NCBI GenBank assembly: GCA_002071385.1
Contig: MWFB01000009.1
Location: 1 to 64,000 of the forward strand
Reading direction: 5' to 3'
DNA: 64,000 bases
Source of the DNA: Bacteroidetes bacterium ADurb.Bin013
GTDB lineage: Bacteria > Bacteroidota > Bacteroidia > Bacteroidales > UBA932
In this document: positions 19,587 through 28,098 of the stretch, piece after piece
How the letters are laid out: every line of letters starts with the position of its first letter
How positions within the stretch are numbered: the first letter of the stretch is position 1
Position numbers and translations under genes: made by a program
The notes under the pieces: model-generated
What the model was told of the DNA's origin: nothing
Seen by the model: only the letters and a program-made list of their open reading frames with translations
Databases searched by the model: none

Positions 19587-20288
19587 TTATTCAGCAGCAG
19601 TACCTGATTTGACATCAATTGCAAGACCCGGCCCCATGGTTGTGGAGAGGTATATGCTCTTGATATAAGTACCCTTGAGGGCCTGAGGTTTCAGTTTGAT
19701 GACCGTGTTGATAAACTCCTGGACATTATCCTGAAGCTTTTTGCCTTCAAAGGATACTTTCCCGATGGAAGCATGGATGATCCCGGTTTTATCTACTTTA
19801 AAGTCAATCTTTCCAGCCTTGACCTCCTGAACAGCCTTTCCGATCTCCATGGTTACGGTCCCGGTTTTCGGATTCGGCATCAGTCCGCGAGGACCAAGGA
19901 TCCGTCCAATAGGACCGATTTTGGCCATGACAGAAGGGGTACAGATGATTACATCAACATCTGTCCATCCTCCTTTTATCTTATCAATGTAATCGTCAAG
20001 ACCCACATGGTCAGCACCTGCATTCTTTGCTTCTTCTTCCTTATCGGGTGTACAAAGCACCAATACACGCACCTGCTTTCCTGTTCCATGCGGAAGAGTC
20101 ACAACACCGCGAACCATCTGGTTTGCTTTACGCGGGTCAACGCCCAGACGCACAGCAATGTCCACCGAAGCGTCAAACCTGGTGAAACTGGTCTGCCCGA
20201 TCAGTTCACAGGCCTCGGACAATCTGTATTGTTTTTCAGAATCGACCTTGGCGTATACTACTTTTTGATTTTTAGTCAGTTTACTCAT
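19587..20288 (-). CDS. rplA: 50S ribosomal protein L1
   Basis: Forms the mobile L1 stalk that gates the E site. The 233-residue product shows the family's [26 protein letters not shown] segment near residue 45, [22 protein letters not shown] near 130 and [16 protein letters not shown] at the end. Standard length for the family. It overlaps rplK by 4 bp (20285-20288, ATGA), so the pair is translationally coupled, as in the classical L11 operon where L1 represses translation of both. Confidence 0.98.
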   Translation of the reverse strand: MSKLTKNQKVVYAKVDSEKQYRLSEACELIGQTSFTRFDASVDIAVRLGVDPRKANQMVRGVVTLPHGTGKQVRVLVLCTPDKEEEAKNAGADHVGLDDYIDKIKGGWTDVDVIICTPSVMAKIGPIGRILGPRGLMPNPKTGTVTMEIGKAVQEVKAGKIDFKVDKTGIIHASIGKVSFEGKKLQDNVQEFINTVIKLKPQALKGTYIKSIYLSTTMGPGLAIDVKSGTAAE

Positions 20289-20749
20289 TTCAACATAGAA
20301 GTTTTAATAACACCTTCAGGGGCAGTTCCGGTCACGGTGATACCCATACTGCGTGCAGTACCTGCCACCATGCTCATTGCTGCATTCAAGCTGAAGGCAT
20401 TCATGTCCTCCATTTTGTTTTCAGCAATGGCACGGACCTGATCCCAGGTAACCGAAGCTACTTTGTTACGGTTTGGTTCCGCAGAACCTGTCGTGATCTT
20501 GGCAGCTTCCTTCAATTGAACAGCAATAGGTGGCTGCTTAACGATAAATGTGAACGATTTATCGCTGTAAACAGTAATGATAACCGGCAGTACTTTGCCT
20601 GCACGGTCTTGTGTCTGCGCGTTGAATTTTTTGCAGAACTCCATTATGTTCACACCCTTGGAGCCCAGCGCCGGTCCTACCGGGGGCGAAGGGTTAGCAG
20701 CGCCGCCTTTAATCTGTAATTTGATTAATCCGGCAATCTCTTTAGCCAT
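20285..20749 (-). CDS. rplK: 50S ribosomal protein L11
   Basis: Binds the GTPase-associated centre of 23S rRNA. The 154-residue product has an N-terminal [19 protein letters not shown] containing the Pro-rich thiostrepton-pocket segment ([10 protein letters not shown]), then [15 protein letters not shown] and a C-terminal rRNA-binding domain ([16 protein letters not shown]). It is about ten residues longer than the usual 141-147, the excess being at the C-terminus. It starts 13 bp after nusG. Confidence 0.97.
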   Translation of the reverse strand: MAKEIAGLIKLQIKGGAANPSPPVGPALGSKGVNIMEFCKKFNAQTQDRAGKVLPVIITVYSDKSFTFIVKQPPIAVQLKEAAKITTGSAEPNRNKVASVTWDQVRAIAENKMEDMNAFSLNAAMSMVAGTARSMGITVTGTAPEGVIKTSMLK

Positions 20750-20762
20750 AATGATTGTTTAA

Positions 20763-21311
20763 TTATTCTTTTTCAACCTGAACAAAACCCAGCTCCAGCA
20801 AGGTTTTTCTGCCGAAGATCTTTACCATCACCTTCAGTTTCTTCTTGTCTTCAATTACCTCTTCCACGATACCGTTGAACCCGTTGAAAGGTCCGTCAAT
20901 AACTTTAACCGCTTCTCCGACAAGATAAGGAGTGATATTTTCTTCTTCCATCTCAGCCTGCTCATCCACCTTGCCCAGGATCCTGTTGATCTCGGTGATA
21001 CGAACGGGAACGGGATCCCCTCCTTTCACAGCTCCCAGAAAACCTGAAACATGCGGAATGCTGGTGATAAGGTGCTGAATTTCTGCTGTAAGCGCGACTT
21101 CAATAAGAATGTAGCCCGGATAAAAGATGCGTTCCTTACTGATTTTCTTACCATTTTTTACCTGGTAAATTTTTTCGGTAGGGATAAGGACCTGAGATAT
21201 AAAATTTTCAAGATGAAGACGTTTTACTTCATTTTCAATATATTCCCTGGCCTTTTTCTCTTTACCACCAGCTACTCTTACGACGTACCATTTTTTGGTA
21301 GCTTCTGTCAT
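20763..21311 (-). CDS. nusG: Transcription termination/antitermination protein NusG
   Basis: Elongation factor that binds the RNA polymerase clamp and links it to Rho or ribosomes. The 182-residue product has the NGN domain (KWYVVRVAGGKEKKAREYIE, then RIFYPGYILIEVALT near 85) and a C-terminal KOW domain (LVGEAVKVIDGPFNGFNGIV). Normal length, without the domain II insertion seen in some phyla. It lies between secE and rplK as in most bacteria. Confidence 0.97.
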   Translation of the reverse strand: MTEATKKWYVVRVAGGKEKKAREYIENEVKRLHLENFISQVLIPTEKIYQVKNGKKISKERIFYPGYILIEVALTAEIQHLITSIPHVSGFLGAVKGGDPVPVRITEINRILGKVDEQAEMEEENITPYLVGEAVKVIDGPFNGFNGIVEEVIEDKKKLKVMVKIFGRKTLLELGFVQVEKE

Positions 21312-21322
21312 TTCCCTATTTA

Positions 21323-21517
21323 TTAATATAATGCCTTGTAGAGAAACTCCATCAGATTCCTAAATGTAAAATCCATTGCAAAAATGACTAAAGCAAAGAT
21401 GGCCGAGGTCACCATTACAATAATCGCACTACTCTGCAGTTGACCCCAAGTTGGCCAGCTCACTTTGTGAACCAGCTCACTGTAGGCGTCTTTGAAATAC
21501 ATTCCGATTTTGCTCAT
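21323..21517 (-). CDS. secE: Preprotein translocase subunit SecE
   Basis: Small essential SecYEG subunit. The 64-residue product is the single-membrane-helix form: an amphipathic N-terminal segment with AYSELVHKVSWPTWGQLQSS, which matches the conserved SecE motif (KVxWPxxxxxxxS), followed by one transmembrane helix (about 29-50, AIIVMVTSAIFALVIFAMDF). It starts the secE-nusG pair, with tRNA-Trp 84 bp upstream. I see no TAnnTTTG box in that gap, so it probably depends on the upstream tRNA/tuf promoter. Confidence 0.95.
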   Translation of the reverse strand: MSKIGMYFKDAYSELVHKVSWPTWGQLQSSAIIVMVTSAIFALVIFAMDFTFRNLMEFLYKALY

Positions 21518-21600
21518 TCTTTGTTAATTTGCAACTCGTGGAGGTGGAAGCTTCTCCCGGGTTGAGGTTATACATACAGAACCGTAACATCCTGTACTGG

Positions 21601-21671
21601 CAGGGGCAGAGCGACTCGAACGCCCATCAACGGTTTTGGAGACCGCTATTCTACCCTTAAACTATGCCCCT
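21601..21671 (-). tRNA. tRNA-Trp (anticodon CCA)
   Basis: The 71-nt gene folds with a perfect 7-bp acceptor stem (AGGGGCA with TGCCCCT), an anticodon loop CTCCAAA giving CCA, and a T loop beginning TTCGAG. Discriminator base G, as expected for tRNA-Trp. The 3' CCA is not encoded. It sits between tuf and secE, an arrangement common outside the Gammaproteobacteria. Confidence 0.96.
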
Positions 21672-21728
21672 ATCATATACAGGCCAGGCCATACCTGATG
21701 GCCGGACCTGTGCTTTGTTTCTGACTGC

Positions 21729-22916
21729 CTAGTCACCCACTTTTGTGATCTGACCGGCACCTACCGTACGGCCACCTTCACGGATAGCGAAACGAAGTCC
21801 TTCATTGAGGGCTACAGGGTAGATCAGTTCAACATTAATGGTAACGTTGTCACCCGGCATAACCATGTCCACACCTTCGGGCAGTTGTACTTCTCCGGTG
21901 ACGTCCAGGGTGCGGAGGAAGAACTGGGGACGGTATTTGTTGTGGAAAGGAGTGTGGCGTCCGCCTTCGTCTTTCTTAAGTACGTAAATACCTGCGGAGA
22001 ACTTCTTATGAGGGGTAATTGTTCCCGGCCTGCAGATTACCTGGCCGCGTTTTACCTCTTTCTTGTCTATCCCGCGGAGCAACAGCCCAACGTTATCACC
22101 GGCCTCACCCCTGTCAAGTATCTTGCGGAACATTTCAACACCTGTTACAACGCTGGTTTTGGGTTTTTCACCAAGACCCACAATCTCTACCTGGTCACCG
22201 GTTTTGATCACACCGGTTTCAATACGGCCGGTAGCAACGGTACCACGTCCTGTGATTGAGAAAATGTCTTCTACGGGCATAATGAAAGGTTTCTCGTTTT
22301 CACGAAGTGGGATCGGAATATACGAGTCAACAGCATCCATAAGTTCCATGACTTTTTCTTCCCACTGGGCTTCTCCGTTAAGGGCACCCAAAGCAGAACC
22401 GCGGATAACGGGAGCATTGTCTCCGTCAAAGTTGTATTTTGACAGTAGGTCGCGCACTTCCAGTTCGACAAGATCCAACATTTCGGGATCATCCACCATG
22501 TCACACTTGTTCAGGAACACAACGATTTGGGGAACGTTCACCTGGCGGGCAAGCAGAACGTGCTCGTTGGTTTGGGGCATGGGACCGTCTGTGGCAGCTA
22601 CAACCAGGATAGCACCGTCCATCTGGGCAGCACCGGTAACCATGTTCTTCACGTAGTCGGCGTGTCCCGGGCAGTCAACGTGTGCGTAGTGACGCGAAGC
22701 TGTCTGGTATTCAACGTGAGATGTATTGATGGTGATACCGCGTTCTTTTTCTTCAGGAGCGTTATCAATAGAATCGAATGAACGTATTTCAGACAGGCCC
22801 TTTTTTGCCAGTACCTGGGTAATGGCGGCTGTCAGCGTGGTTTTTCCATGGTCAACGTGACCAATGGTTCCAATGTTTACGTGGGGTTTATCCCTTTTGT
22901 AGGTTTCTTTTGCCAT
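21729..22916 (-). CDS. tuf: Elongation factor Tu
   Basis: GTPase that delivers aminoacyl-tRNA to the ribosome. The 395-residue product has G1 GHVDHGKT at 19-26, G3 DCPGHAD, G4 NKCD and the C-terminal [13 protein letters not shown]. The effector region EERGITIN is intact. It is preceded by four tRNA genes and followed by tRNA-Trp, so one transcript makes EF-Tu and tRNAs it carries. In the 57-bp gap after its stop an imperfect GC-rich stem (around 21682-21712) could be a tRNA-processing signal. Confidence 0.98.
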   Translation of the reverse strand: MAKETYKRDKPHVNIGTIGHVDHGKTTLTAAITQVLAKKGLSEIRSFDSIDNAPEEKERGITINTSHVEYQTASRHYAHVDCPGHADYVKNMVTGAAQMDGAILVVAATDGPMPQTNEHVLLARQVNVPQIVVFLNKCDMVDDPEMLDLVELEVRDLLSKYNFDGDNAPVIRGSALGALNGEAQWEEKVMELMDAVDSYIPIPLRENEKPFIMPVEDIFSITGRGTVATGRIETGVIKTGDQVEIVGLGEKPKTSVVTGVEMFRKILDRGEAGDNVGLLLRGIDKKEVKRGQVICRPGTITPHKKFSAGIYVLKKDEGGRHTPFHNKYRPQFFLRTLDVTGEVQLPEGVDMVMPGDNVTINVELIYPVALNEGLRFAIREGGRTVGAGQITKVGD

Positions 22917-22952
22917 AACTTAATAATTTAATAACTCAATAATGTAAATTTG

Positions 22953-23024
22953 AGCCGGTGATGAGATTTGAACTCATGACCTCTTCCTTACCAAGGAAGC
23001 GCTCTACCCCTGAGCTACACTGGC
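22953..23024 (-). tRNA. tRNA-Thr (anticodon GGT)
   Basis: 72-nt gene, anticodon loop CTTGGTAA giving GGT, T loop GTTCAAATC. The acceptor stem pairs GCCAGTG with CACCGGC, leaving an A-C mismatch at position 4-69; all other pairs are Watson-Crick. Discriminator T, no encoded CCA. It is the last tRNA before tuf. Confidence 0.95.
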
Positions 23025-23041
23025 TTTTTGGTACATATTGG

Positions 23042-23114
23042 AGCGGAAGACGAGGTTCGAACTCGCGACCCTCAGCTTGGAAGGCTGATGCTCTACCAAC
23101 TGAGCTACTTCCGC
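23042..23114 (-). tRNA. tRNA-Gly (anticodon TCC)
   Basis: 73-nt gene with a perfect acceptor stem (GCGGAAG with CTTCCGC), anticodon loop CTTCCAA giving TCC, and T loop GTTCGAACC. Discriminator T, CCA not encoded. Third of the four tRNAs upstream of tuf. Confidence 0.96.
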
Positions 23115-23120
23115 ATGGTG

Positions 23121-23203
23121 TGGGAGGGGCAGGATTCGAACCTACGTAGACGTGCGTCAGCAGATTTACAGTCTGCCCCAGTTGGCCACTTTGGTACCCT
23201 CCC
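23121..23203 (-). tRNA. tRNA-Tyr (anticodon GTA)
   Basis: 83-nt class II tRNA with a long variable arm (around TGACGCACGTCTACG), anticodon loop CTGTAAA giving GTA, and a perfect acceptor stem (GGGAGGG with CCCTCCC). Discriminator A, CCA not encoded. Confidence 0.96.
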
Positions 23204-23233
23204 TCAATAATTCATTTTGTCAAACAACAACCG

Positions 23234-23307
23234 AGCCGATAGAGGGATTCGAACCCACGACCTGCTGATTACAAATCAGCTGCTCTGACCAACTGAGCTA
23301 CATCGGC
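23234..23307 (-). tRNA. tRNA-Thr (anticodon TGT)
   Basis: 74-nt gene, anticodon loop TTTGTAA giving TGT; acceptor GCCGATG pairs with TATCGGC with one G-U pair at position 7-66. Discriminator T, CCA not encoded. First gene of the tRNA-tuf-rpoBC transcript; its 5' end lies 26 bp downstream of a strong promoter box. Confidence 0.96.
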
Positions 23308-23333
23308 AAAAACATCCCGGCATTTTGGAGCGG

Positions 23334-23364
23334 CAAAGATAAACCATTTCTACAAACTACCAAA
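23334..23364 (-). promoter_or_regulatory. Promoter of the tRNA-tuf-rpoBC superoperon
   Basis: On the minus strand, TTTG at 23361-23364, a 19-bp gap and TATCTTTG at 23334-23341 match the Bacteroidetes -33/-7 layout (TTTG, 19-21 bp, TAnnTTTG) exactly. The box is 26 bp ahead of the first mature tRNA. The rest of the 108-bp region between this tRNA and dxs is A/T rich with no gene. Confidence 0.75.
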
Positions 23365-23415
23365 AAAAAACGATAAAAAACTCCCGCTATTACAATGATT
23401 CCTAAGAACTACAAC

Positions 23416-25296
23416 TTATCCGGCTAAGGCAATAATTGCCTGAAGGATGCTCTCTGTATCGTACCCGCATTCATGGTACAGTTGCTTTGTTTTACCATGC
23501 TGGATAAAACGGTCCGGGATCCCGAGCCCTGTGACTTTGCTTATGGCCTCTTTATGTCTTGCCAGATAAGTGGATACCGTACTGTGTAGTCCTCCAATCA
23601 GACATCCGTCCTCCAAGGTAATGACTTTACTGAAATTACGGGACACATATTCCAGGACTTCACCATCAATGGGTTTGAGGAAACGCATATCGTAATGTTG
23701 AACCGAAATCCCTTTTTCAGCAGCTTTTGCCACAGCGGCGGCTCCCATGATACCGGCAGCCCCCAGGCTCAGCAGCGCCATGTCTTTTCCCTGGGACAGC
23801 AGCCGTGCCCTGCCTGGTTCCAGGTATTGGAAAGGTCTTCTCCAATCCTTAATTCCGGCGCCTGTCCCTCTGGGGTAGCGGATACTGGTAGCTGTATACC
23901 TTTTGTCCTGTGCCGAGTACATCATATTCCTCAGCTCCACCTCGTCCATGGGAGCGGCCACAATCAGCCCGGGAACACAATTTAAATACGCCAGATCGTA
24001 TGCCCCGTGATGGGTCACTCCGTCTTCGCCAACCAGTCCTCCCCGGTCAAGACAGAAAACCACCTTCAGGTTCTGTATGGCCACATCGTGGATCACCGAA
24101 TCGTATGCCCTTTGCATGAAGCTGGAATAGATGTTGCAATAGGGGAGGAAGCCTGCAGCGGCAAGGCCGGCAGAAAAGGTGACAGCATGTTGCTCGGCAA
24201 TGCCAACGTCAAAACACCTGTGTGGCATTTCTTCCATCATAAGGTTCATAGAACAGCCGCTTGGCATGGCCGGCGTGATACCTGTAATGTCGGGATTGGT
24301 GCGGGCTAACTCCAGTAAGGTTTGGCCAAAGACATCCTGAAACCTCGTCTTTGTAGGAACATCAGGATCATCATCGGTGAGTCTGTGTCCTGTTTCCGCA
24401 TCAAAAAGTCCCGGAGCATGCCAGGTGGGCTGGTCATTCTCTGCCGGGGCATATCCTTTTCCCTTTATTGTAAGAGCATGCAGCAGCCGTGGCCCCTTCA
24501 GGTTTTTTAGCCTTTTGAAAGTATTAACCAGAAGGATGACATCGTGCCCGTCAACCGGGCCAAAATACCGGATGCCAAGTGGCTGAAACAATGTACTGTT
24601 CTTGACAAAGAGACGTTTTCCTGCTTTTACCGTCTCTTGAATTGCATCGCGGATGGTTCCCGAACCCAACGCTTTCCACGTCTTCATTTTTAGCCTGTTA
24701 TACTTGCCCGACGTAGTTAGTTTCAAAAGAGAATTGTGCAGCCCGCCCACATTTGGTTCAATAGACATCTTGTTATCATTGAGCACAATAAGCATATCTG
24801 CGTTACATCCTCCGGCATTGTTCAAACCTTCGTACGCCAGTCCGGCAGTCATGGAACCATCCCCAATAACGGCCACCGTTTTTTCATCACTTTTACGCAT
24901 GGCAGCGGCTGTGGCATATCCCAGAGCTGCCGATATGGATGTGGAAGAGTGCCCGGTTCCGAAGGCGTCGTAAGGACTTTCATCCATTTTGGGGAAGCCG
25001 CTCAAACCGTTGTAACAGCGATTCCTCAGGAACTCTTTGCGACGTCCTGTAAGGATCTTGTGCGTATAAGCCTGGTGGCCCACATCCCAAATGATCTTGT
25101 CTTTAGGAGCATCGTATACATAATGGAGGGCCACAGTCAGTTCTACCGTTCCCAGGCTGGCTCCCAGGTGACCAGGATTATGTGAGCAGCATTCGGTAAT
25201 GTATTTCCGGATTTCTGCGCACAGTTGAGGCAATTGTTCCGGTTTTAACTTTTTCAGGTCTTCCGGGCTGTCAATTTGTTCTATCAGATTATCCAT
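23416..25296 (-). CDS. dxs: 1-deoxy-D-xylulose-5-phosphate synthase
   Basis: Condenses pyruvate and glyceraldehyde-3-phosphate with thiamine diphosphate, the first step of the MEP isoprenoid route. The 626-residue product has the N-terminal NPGHLGASLGTVELTVALHY, the ThDP-Mg motif VIGDGSMTAGLAYEGLNNA near residue 145, and the pyrimidine-domain DVGIAEQHAVTFSAGLA near 370. Full length. It lies 7 bp downstream of purA in the same direction. No U-tract-bearing hairpin is visible after its stop. Confidence 0.97.
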   Translation of the reverse strand: MDNLIEQIDSPEDLKKLKPEQLPQLCAEIRKYITECCSHNPGHLGASLGTVELTVALHYVYDAPKDKIIWDVGHQAYTHKILTGRRKEFLRNRCYNGLSGFPKMDESPYDAFGTGHSSTSISAALGYATAAAMRKSDEKTVAVIGDGSMTAGLAYEGLNNAGGCNADMLIVLNDNKMSIEPNVGGLHNSLLKLTTSGKYNRLKMKTWKALGSGTIRDAIQETVKAGKRLFVKNSTLFQPLGIRYFGPVDGHDVILLVNTFKRLKNLKGPRLLHALTIKGKGYAPAENDQPTWHAPGLFDAETGHRLTDDDPDVPTKTRFQDVFGQTLLELARTNPDITGITPAMPSGCSMNLMMEEMPHRCFDVGIAEQHAVTFSAGLAAAGFLPYCNIYSSFMQRAYDSVIHDVAIQNLKVVFCLDRGGLVGEDGVTHHGAYDLAYLNCVPGLIVAAPMDEVELRNMMYSAQDKRYTATSIRYPRGTGAGIKDWRRPFQYLEPGRARLLSQGKDMALLSLGAAGIMGAAAVAKAAEKGISVQHYDMRFLKPIDGEVLEYVSRNFSKVITLEDGCLIGGLHSTVSTYLARHKEAISKVTGLGIPDRFIQHGKTKQLYHECGYDTESILQAIIALAG

Positions 25297-25303
25297 GATA
25301 TGA

Positions 25304-26569
25304 TCAATCCCTGATAATTGTCTGTTCCCTGTCGGGTCCCAGGGAAATGATTTTTACGGGAACGCCTGTGGCATCTTCGATGAACCGCACATAAGTCATC
25401 AGTTCATAAGGCAATTCTTCTTCTTTACGGAGGGCAGACAGTTTTTTACCCCAGCCCCTGAATTCTCTGTATACCGGCGTGATAGGTGTGTGTGTGTCAA
25501 ATGGGACACGGTTGATTTCCTGTCCCTGGACCGTATAGGAGGTGGCAATTTTTATGGTGTCAAATGCGTCCAGAACATCGGCTTTCATCATGATCAGATC
25601 TGTCACCCCATTGAGGATCACAGCGTATTTCAAGGCCACCAGATCCAGCCATCCCGTTCGCCGGGGCCTTCCGGTTGTAGCACCAAATTCTTTACCCTGC
25701 TCCCGGATTATTTCGCCTGTCCGGTCATTGAGTTCAGTTGGAAAAGGTCCGCTTCCCACACGGGTACAGTAAGCTTTGAATATTCCATACACCCTGCCGA
25801 CCCTGGTGGGAGGAAATCCCAGGCCTATACAGGCTCCGGCACAGGTAGTAGAAGATGAGGTAACAAAGGGATACGATCCAAAATCAATATCCAGAAGGGT
25901 CCCCTGAGCTCCTTCTGCCAGGACCCGTTTGTTTTCCTTCAGGCAATTAGATAAGTAATACTCTGCATCTATCAGGGGAAACTGTTTCATGGTTTCAATG
26001 GCGTTGAGCCAATTATCTTCTCCCTGGTCTGCGTCATACGCATAGTCGAATTGCCTGAGAAAGGCAATATGCTTTGATTTCAGTGCCAGGAAGCGGTCCC
26101 GGAAATCAGGTGCAATAATATCCCCCACGCGTATCCCGTTCCGGCCCGTCTTATCCATATAGGCTGGGCCGATGCCTTTCAGGGTAGAACCAATCCGGGA
26201 GGCACCCTTGGAATGCTCACTGGCTGCATCTATAATACGGTGAGTGGGAAGGATCAGGTGTGCCCTTTTCGAGATCATCAGACGATCCCTGACCGGAATC
26301 CCCAGTGCTTCCAGGGAACGGCATTCTTCCCCAAATATCACGGGATCAATCACAACACCGTTACCTATTATATTCATGGTATTGCTGCGAAAGATCCCGG
26401 CAGGCACAGAATGAAGAACAAAGGAGGAGCCTTCAAAATGAAGGGAGTGCCCGGCATTGGGTCCTCCCTGGAAACGGGCGATTACCGGATATCGTTGTGC
26501 CAGATAATCTACAATCTTGCCTTTGCCTTCATCACCCCACTGGAGACCTAAAACTATATCTATATTCAT
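25304..26569 (-). CDS. purA: Adenylosuccinate synthetase
   Basis: GTP-dependent ligation of IMP and aspartate, the committed step to AMP. The 421-residue product begins MNIDIVLGLQWGDEGKGK with the P-loop-like GDEGKGK (Asp about 13 catalytic) and continues with GGPNAGHSL (His about 41 catalytic). It also has GTTGRPRRTGWLDLVALKYA in the region after the IMP site. Complete. Read from a box at 26593-26600 in a 86-bp divergent region shared with the MFS pair, with dxs downstream. Confidence 0.97.
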   Translation of the reverse strand: MNIDIVLGLQWGDEGKGKIVDYLAQRYPVIARFQGGPNAGHSLHFEGSSFVLHSVPAGIFRSNTMNIIGNGVVIDPVIFGEECRSLEALGIPVRDRLMISKRAHLILPTHRIIDAASEHSKGASRIGSTLKGIGPAYMDKTGRNGIRVGDIIAPDFRDRFLALKSKHIAFLRQFDYAYDADQGEDNWLNAIETMKQFPLIDAEYYLSNCLKENKRVLAEGAQGTLLDIDFGSYPFVTSSSTTCAGACIGLGFPPTRVGRVYGIFKAYCTRVGSGPFPTELNDRTGEIIREQGKEFGATTGRPRRTGWLDLVALKYAVILNGVTDLIMMKADVLDAFDTIKIATSYTVQGQEINRVPFDTHTPITPVYREFRGWGKKLSALRKEEELPYELMTYVRFIEDATGVPVKIISLGPDREQTIIRD

Positions 26570-26592
26570 AATAATTTTTTCACCACAGCCTT

Positions 26593-26624
26593 CAAAGGTA
26601 CGTAAATATTTGTACCTTAGCCAA
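26593..26624 (-). promoter_or_regulatory. purA promoter (TTG - 21 bp - TACCTTTG)
   Basis: Minus-strand TACCTTTG at 26593-26600 matches TAnnTTTG exactly, with TTG at 26622-26624 21 bp upstream. The purA ATG is 23 bp downstream of the box, giving a leader of about 18 nt. Confidence 0.6.
26595..26618. repeat. Perfect inverted repeat in the purA/MFS divergent region
   Basis: AAGGTAC at 26595-26601 and GTACCTT at 26612-26618, 10 bp apart; extension by two bases preserves one more match. The left arm overlaps the purA -7 box and the right arm overlaps a one-mismatch box (TACCTTAG, 26613-26620) pointing at the MFS genes. It may therefore be a symmetric bidirectional promoter or an operator; no known regulator site is recognised. 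Confidence 0.5.
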
Positions 26625-26655
26625 TCTTTAAGAAATACAATTAACCTTCTTTCTT

Positions 26656-28098
26656 ATGACTCAAGTTAAAAAATTACTGAACGACAGTTTTGTGGCACGC
26701 TGGGCGGCATTGTTGCTCATTGCCTTAATGATGTTTTTTGCCTATATGTTTGTGGATGTGATGTCTCCGCTGCAGACACTGGTGGAAGGCCAACGGGGGT
26801 GGACCCCTGGCATTTTTGGAACGTATGCAGCTTCTGAATATTTTCTGAATGTGTGCGGTTTTCTTATTCTTGCCGGAATTATTCTGGATAAAAGCGGTAT
26901 CCGTTTTACGGGGGCATTGTCCGCTTCCCTTATGGTGATAGGAGCATCTATCAAATATATAGGAATCAGTGATTGGTTTCAGGAAACTGAGTTGTGTGCC
27001 TGGCTAAATACCTGGTGGGTTTCTCTTCCGGGCAGTGCCAAAATAGCTTCTTTAGGATTTATGATTTTTGGTTGCGGTTGTGAAATGGCGGGGATCACTG
27101 TTTCCAAAGCCATTGCCAAATGGTTCAAAGGCAAAGAAATGGCGCTGGCTATGGGTCTGGAAATGGCTATAGCCCGTTTGGGCGTGTTTACTGTGCTTTC
27201 TCTGTCTCCATTTATTGCCAACAAGTTTAACGGATCGGTGGTGGCTCCCATTGCTTTCTGTACAGTGCTGTTGCTCATCGGCCTTATCAATTTCCTGGTG
27301 TTTAACGTGATGGATGCCAAGCTGGATCGTCAGATGGGTGATGCCCGAGGGAATGAAGCCCCGGCGGAAGAATTTAAAGTCAGTGACATTAAAAATATTT
27401 TTGGTAGCAAGATGTTCTGGATTATTGCCTTGTTGTGCGTGCTATATTACTCGGCCATTTTCCCGTTTCAGAGGTACGCCACTAACTTCCTGGAATGCAC
27501 ACTCTCCATACCAACGGAAAGCGCAGCCAATCTGTTTCGCTGGTTCCCCATATTGGCAATGGTGCTGACCCCGTTCCTGGGATCGTTTATTGATCACGTG
27601 GGTAAAGGCGCTTCAATGCTTATGTACGGGGCGTTGATTATGATTATCTGCCACCTGACCTTTGCGTTTGTTTTGCCTCTGTATCCCAAGGAATGGTTTG
27701 CACTGCTTATTATTGTAGTACTTGGAGTTTCTTTCTCACTGGTTCCCGCCTCTTTGTGGCCCAGTGTTCCAAAGATTATCGACGAACGTTATTTGGGCAG
27801 TGCCTATTCACTCATCTTCTGGATTCAAAACTTTGGGCTTTGCTTTGTACCCAAGATTATTGGCAATGTGTTGGACAGCACCAATCCGGGAGTGGCCCAG
27901 TTGCGTGAACAGGCCAATGCCCAGCTGGCACAAGGCATACAGGCTGTGGTGCCTGCCTATGATTACACTGTGCCAATGGTCATTTTTGCTTCGTTCGGAG
28001 TGCTTGCCTTTATCCTGGGCTTATGGCTCAAGGCCGAGGACCGCGCGAAGGGTTACGGTCTGGAATTACCTAATATCACCAATAAAGTCAAGAAATAA
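26656..28098 (+). CDS. MFS transporter, MFSD1-like (first of tandem pair)
   Basis: 480-residue integral membrane protein with about 12 hydrophobic helices. After helix 4 it has SKAIAKWFKGKEMALAMGLE followed by MAIARLG, and in the C-terminal half SLVPASLWPSVPKIIDERYL followed by GSAYSLIFWIQNFGL. The WFKGKE...GL...ARLG and LGTAYxxxxxIQNxGL patterns are those I associate with the MFSD1 branch of the major facilitator superfamily. The animal member MFSD1 has been reported as a lysosomal dipeptide transporter; the substrate here is unknown. The stop overlaps the next start by 1 bp (TAATG), and the neighbour is a paralogue. Other MFS assignments remain possible. Confidence 0.75.
   Translation: MTQVKKLLNDSFVARWAALLLIALMMFFAYMFVDVMSPLQTLVEGQRGWTPGIFGTYAASEYFLNVCGFLILAGIILDKSGIRFTGALSASLMVIGASIKYIGISDWFQETELCAWLNTWWVSLPGSAKIASLGFMIFGCGCEMAGITVSKAIAKWFKGKEMALAMGLEMAIARLGVFTVLSLSPFIANKFNGSVVAPIAFCTVLLLIGLINFLVFNVMDAKLDRQMGDARGNEAPAEEFKVSDIKNIFGSKMFWIIALLCVLYYSAIFPFQRYATNFLECTLSIPTESAANLFRWFPILAMVLTPFLGSFIDHVGKGASMLMYGALIMIICHLTFAFVLPLYPKEWFALLIIVVLGVSFSLVPASLWPSVPKIIDERYLGSAYSLIFWIQNFGLCFVPKIIGNVLDSTNPGVAQLREQANAQLAQGIQAVVPAYDYTVPMVIFASFGVLAFILGLWLKAEDRAKGYGLELPNITNKVKK

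Noticed and set aside
19773-20441. 222-codon open frame opposite rplA and rplK
   Set aside because: Antisense shadow of two ribosomal protein genes, with no start signal or motif.
21682-21712. GC-rich imperfect stem after tuf as a terminator
   Set aside because: It has mismatches and no U-tract, and tRNA-Trp follows immediately; it is at most a processing structure.
23342-23384. A/T-rich tract after dxs as an intrinsic terminator
   Set aside because: There is a T-run on the dxs strand but no preceding stable stem; part of it serves as the superoperon -33 region.
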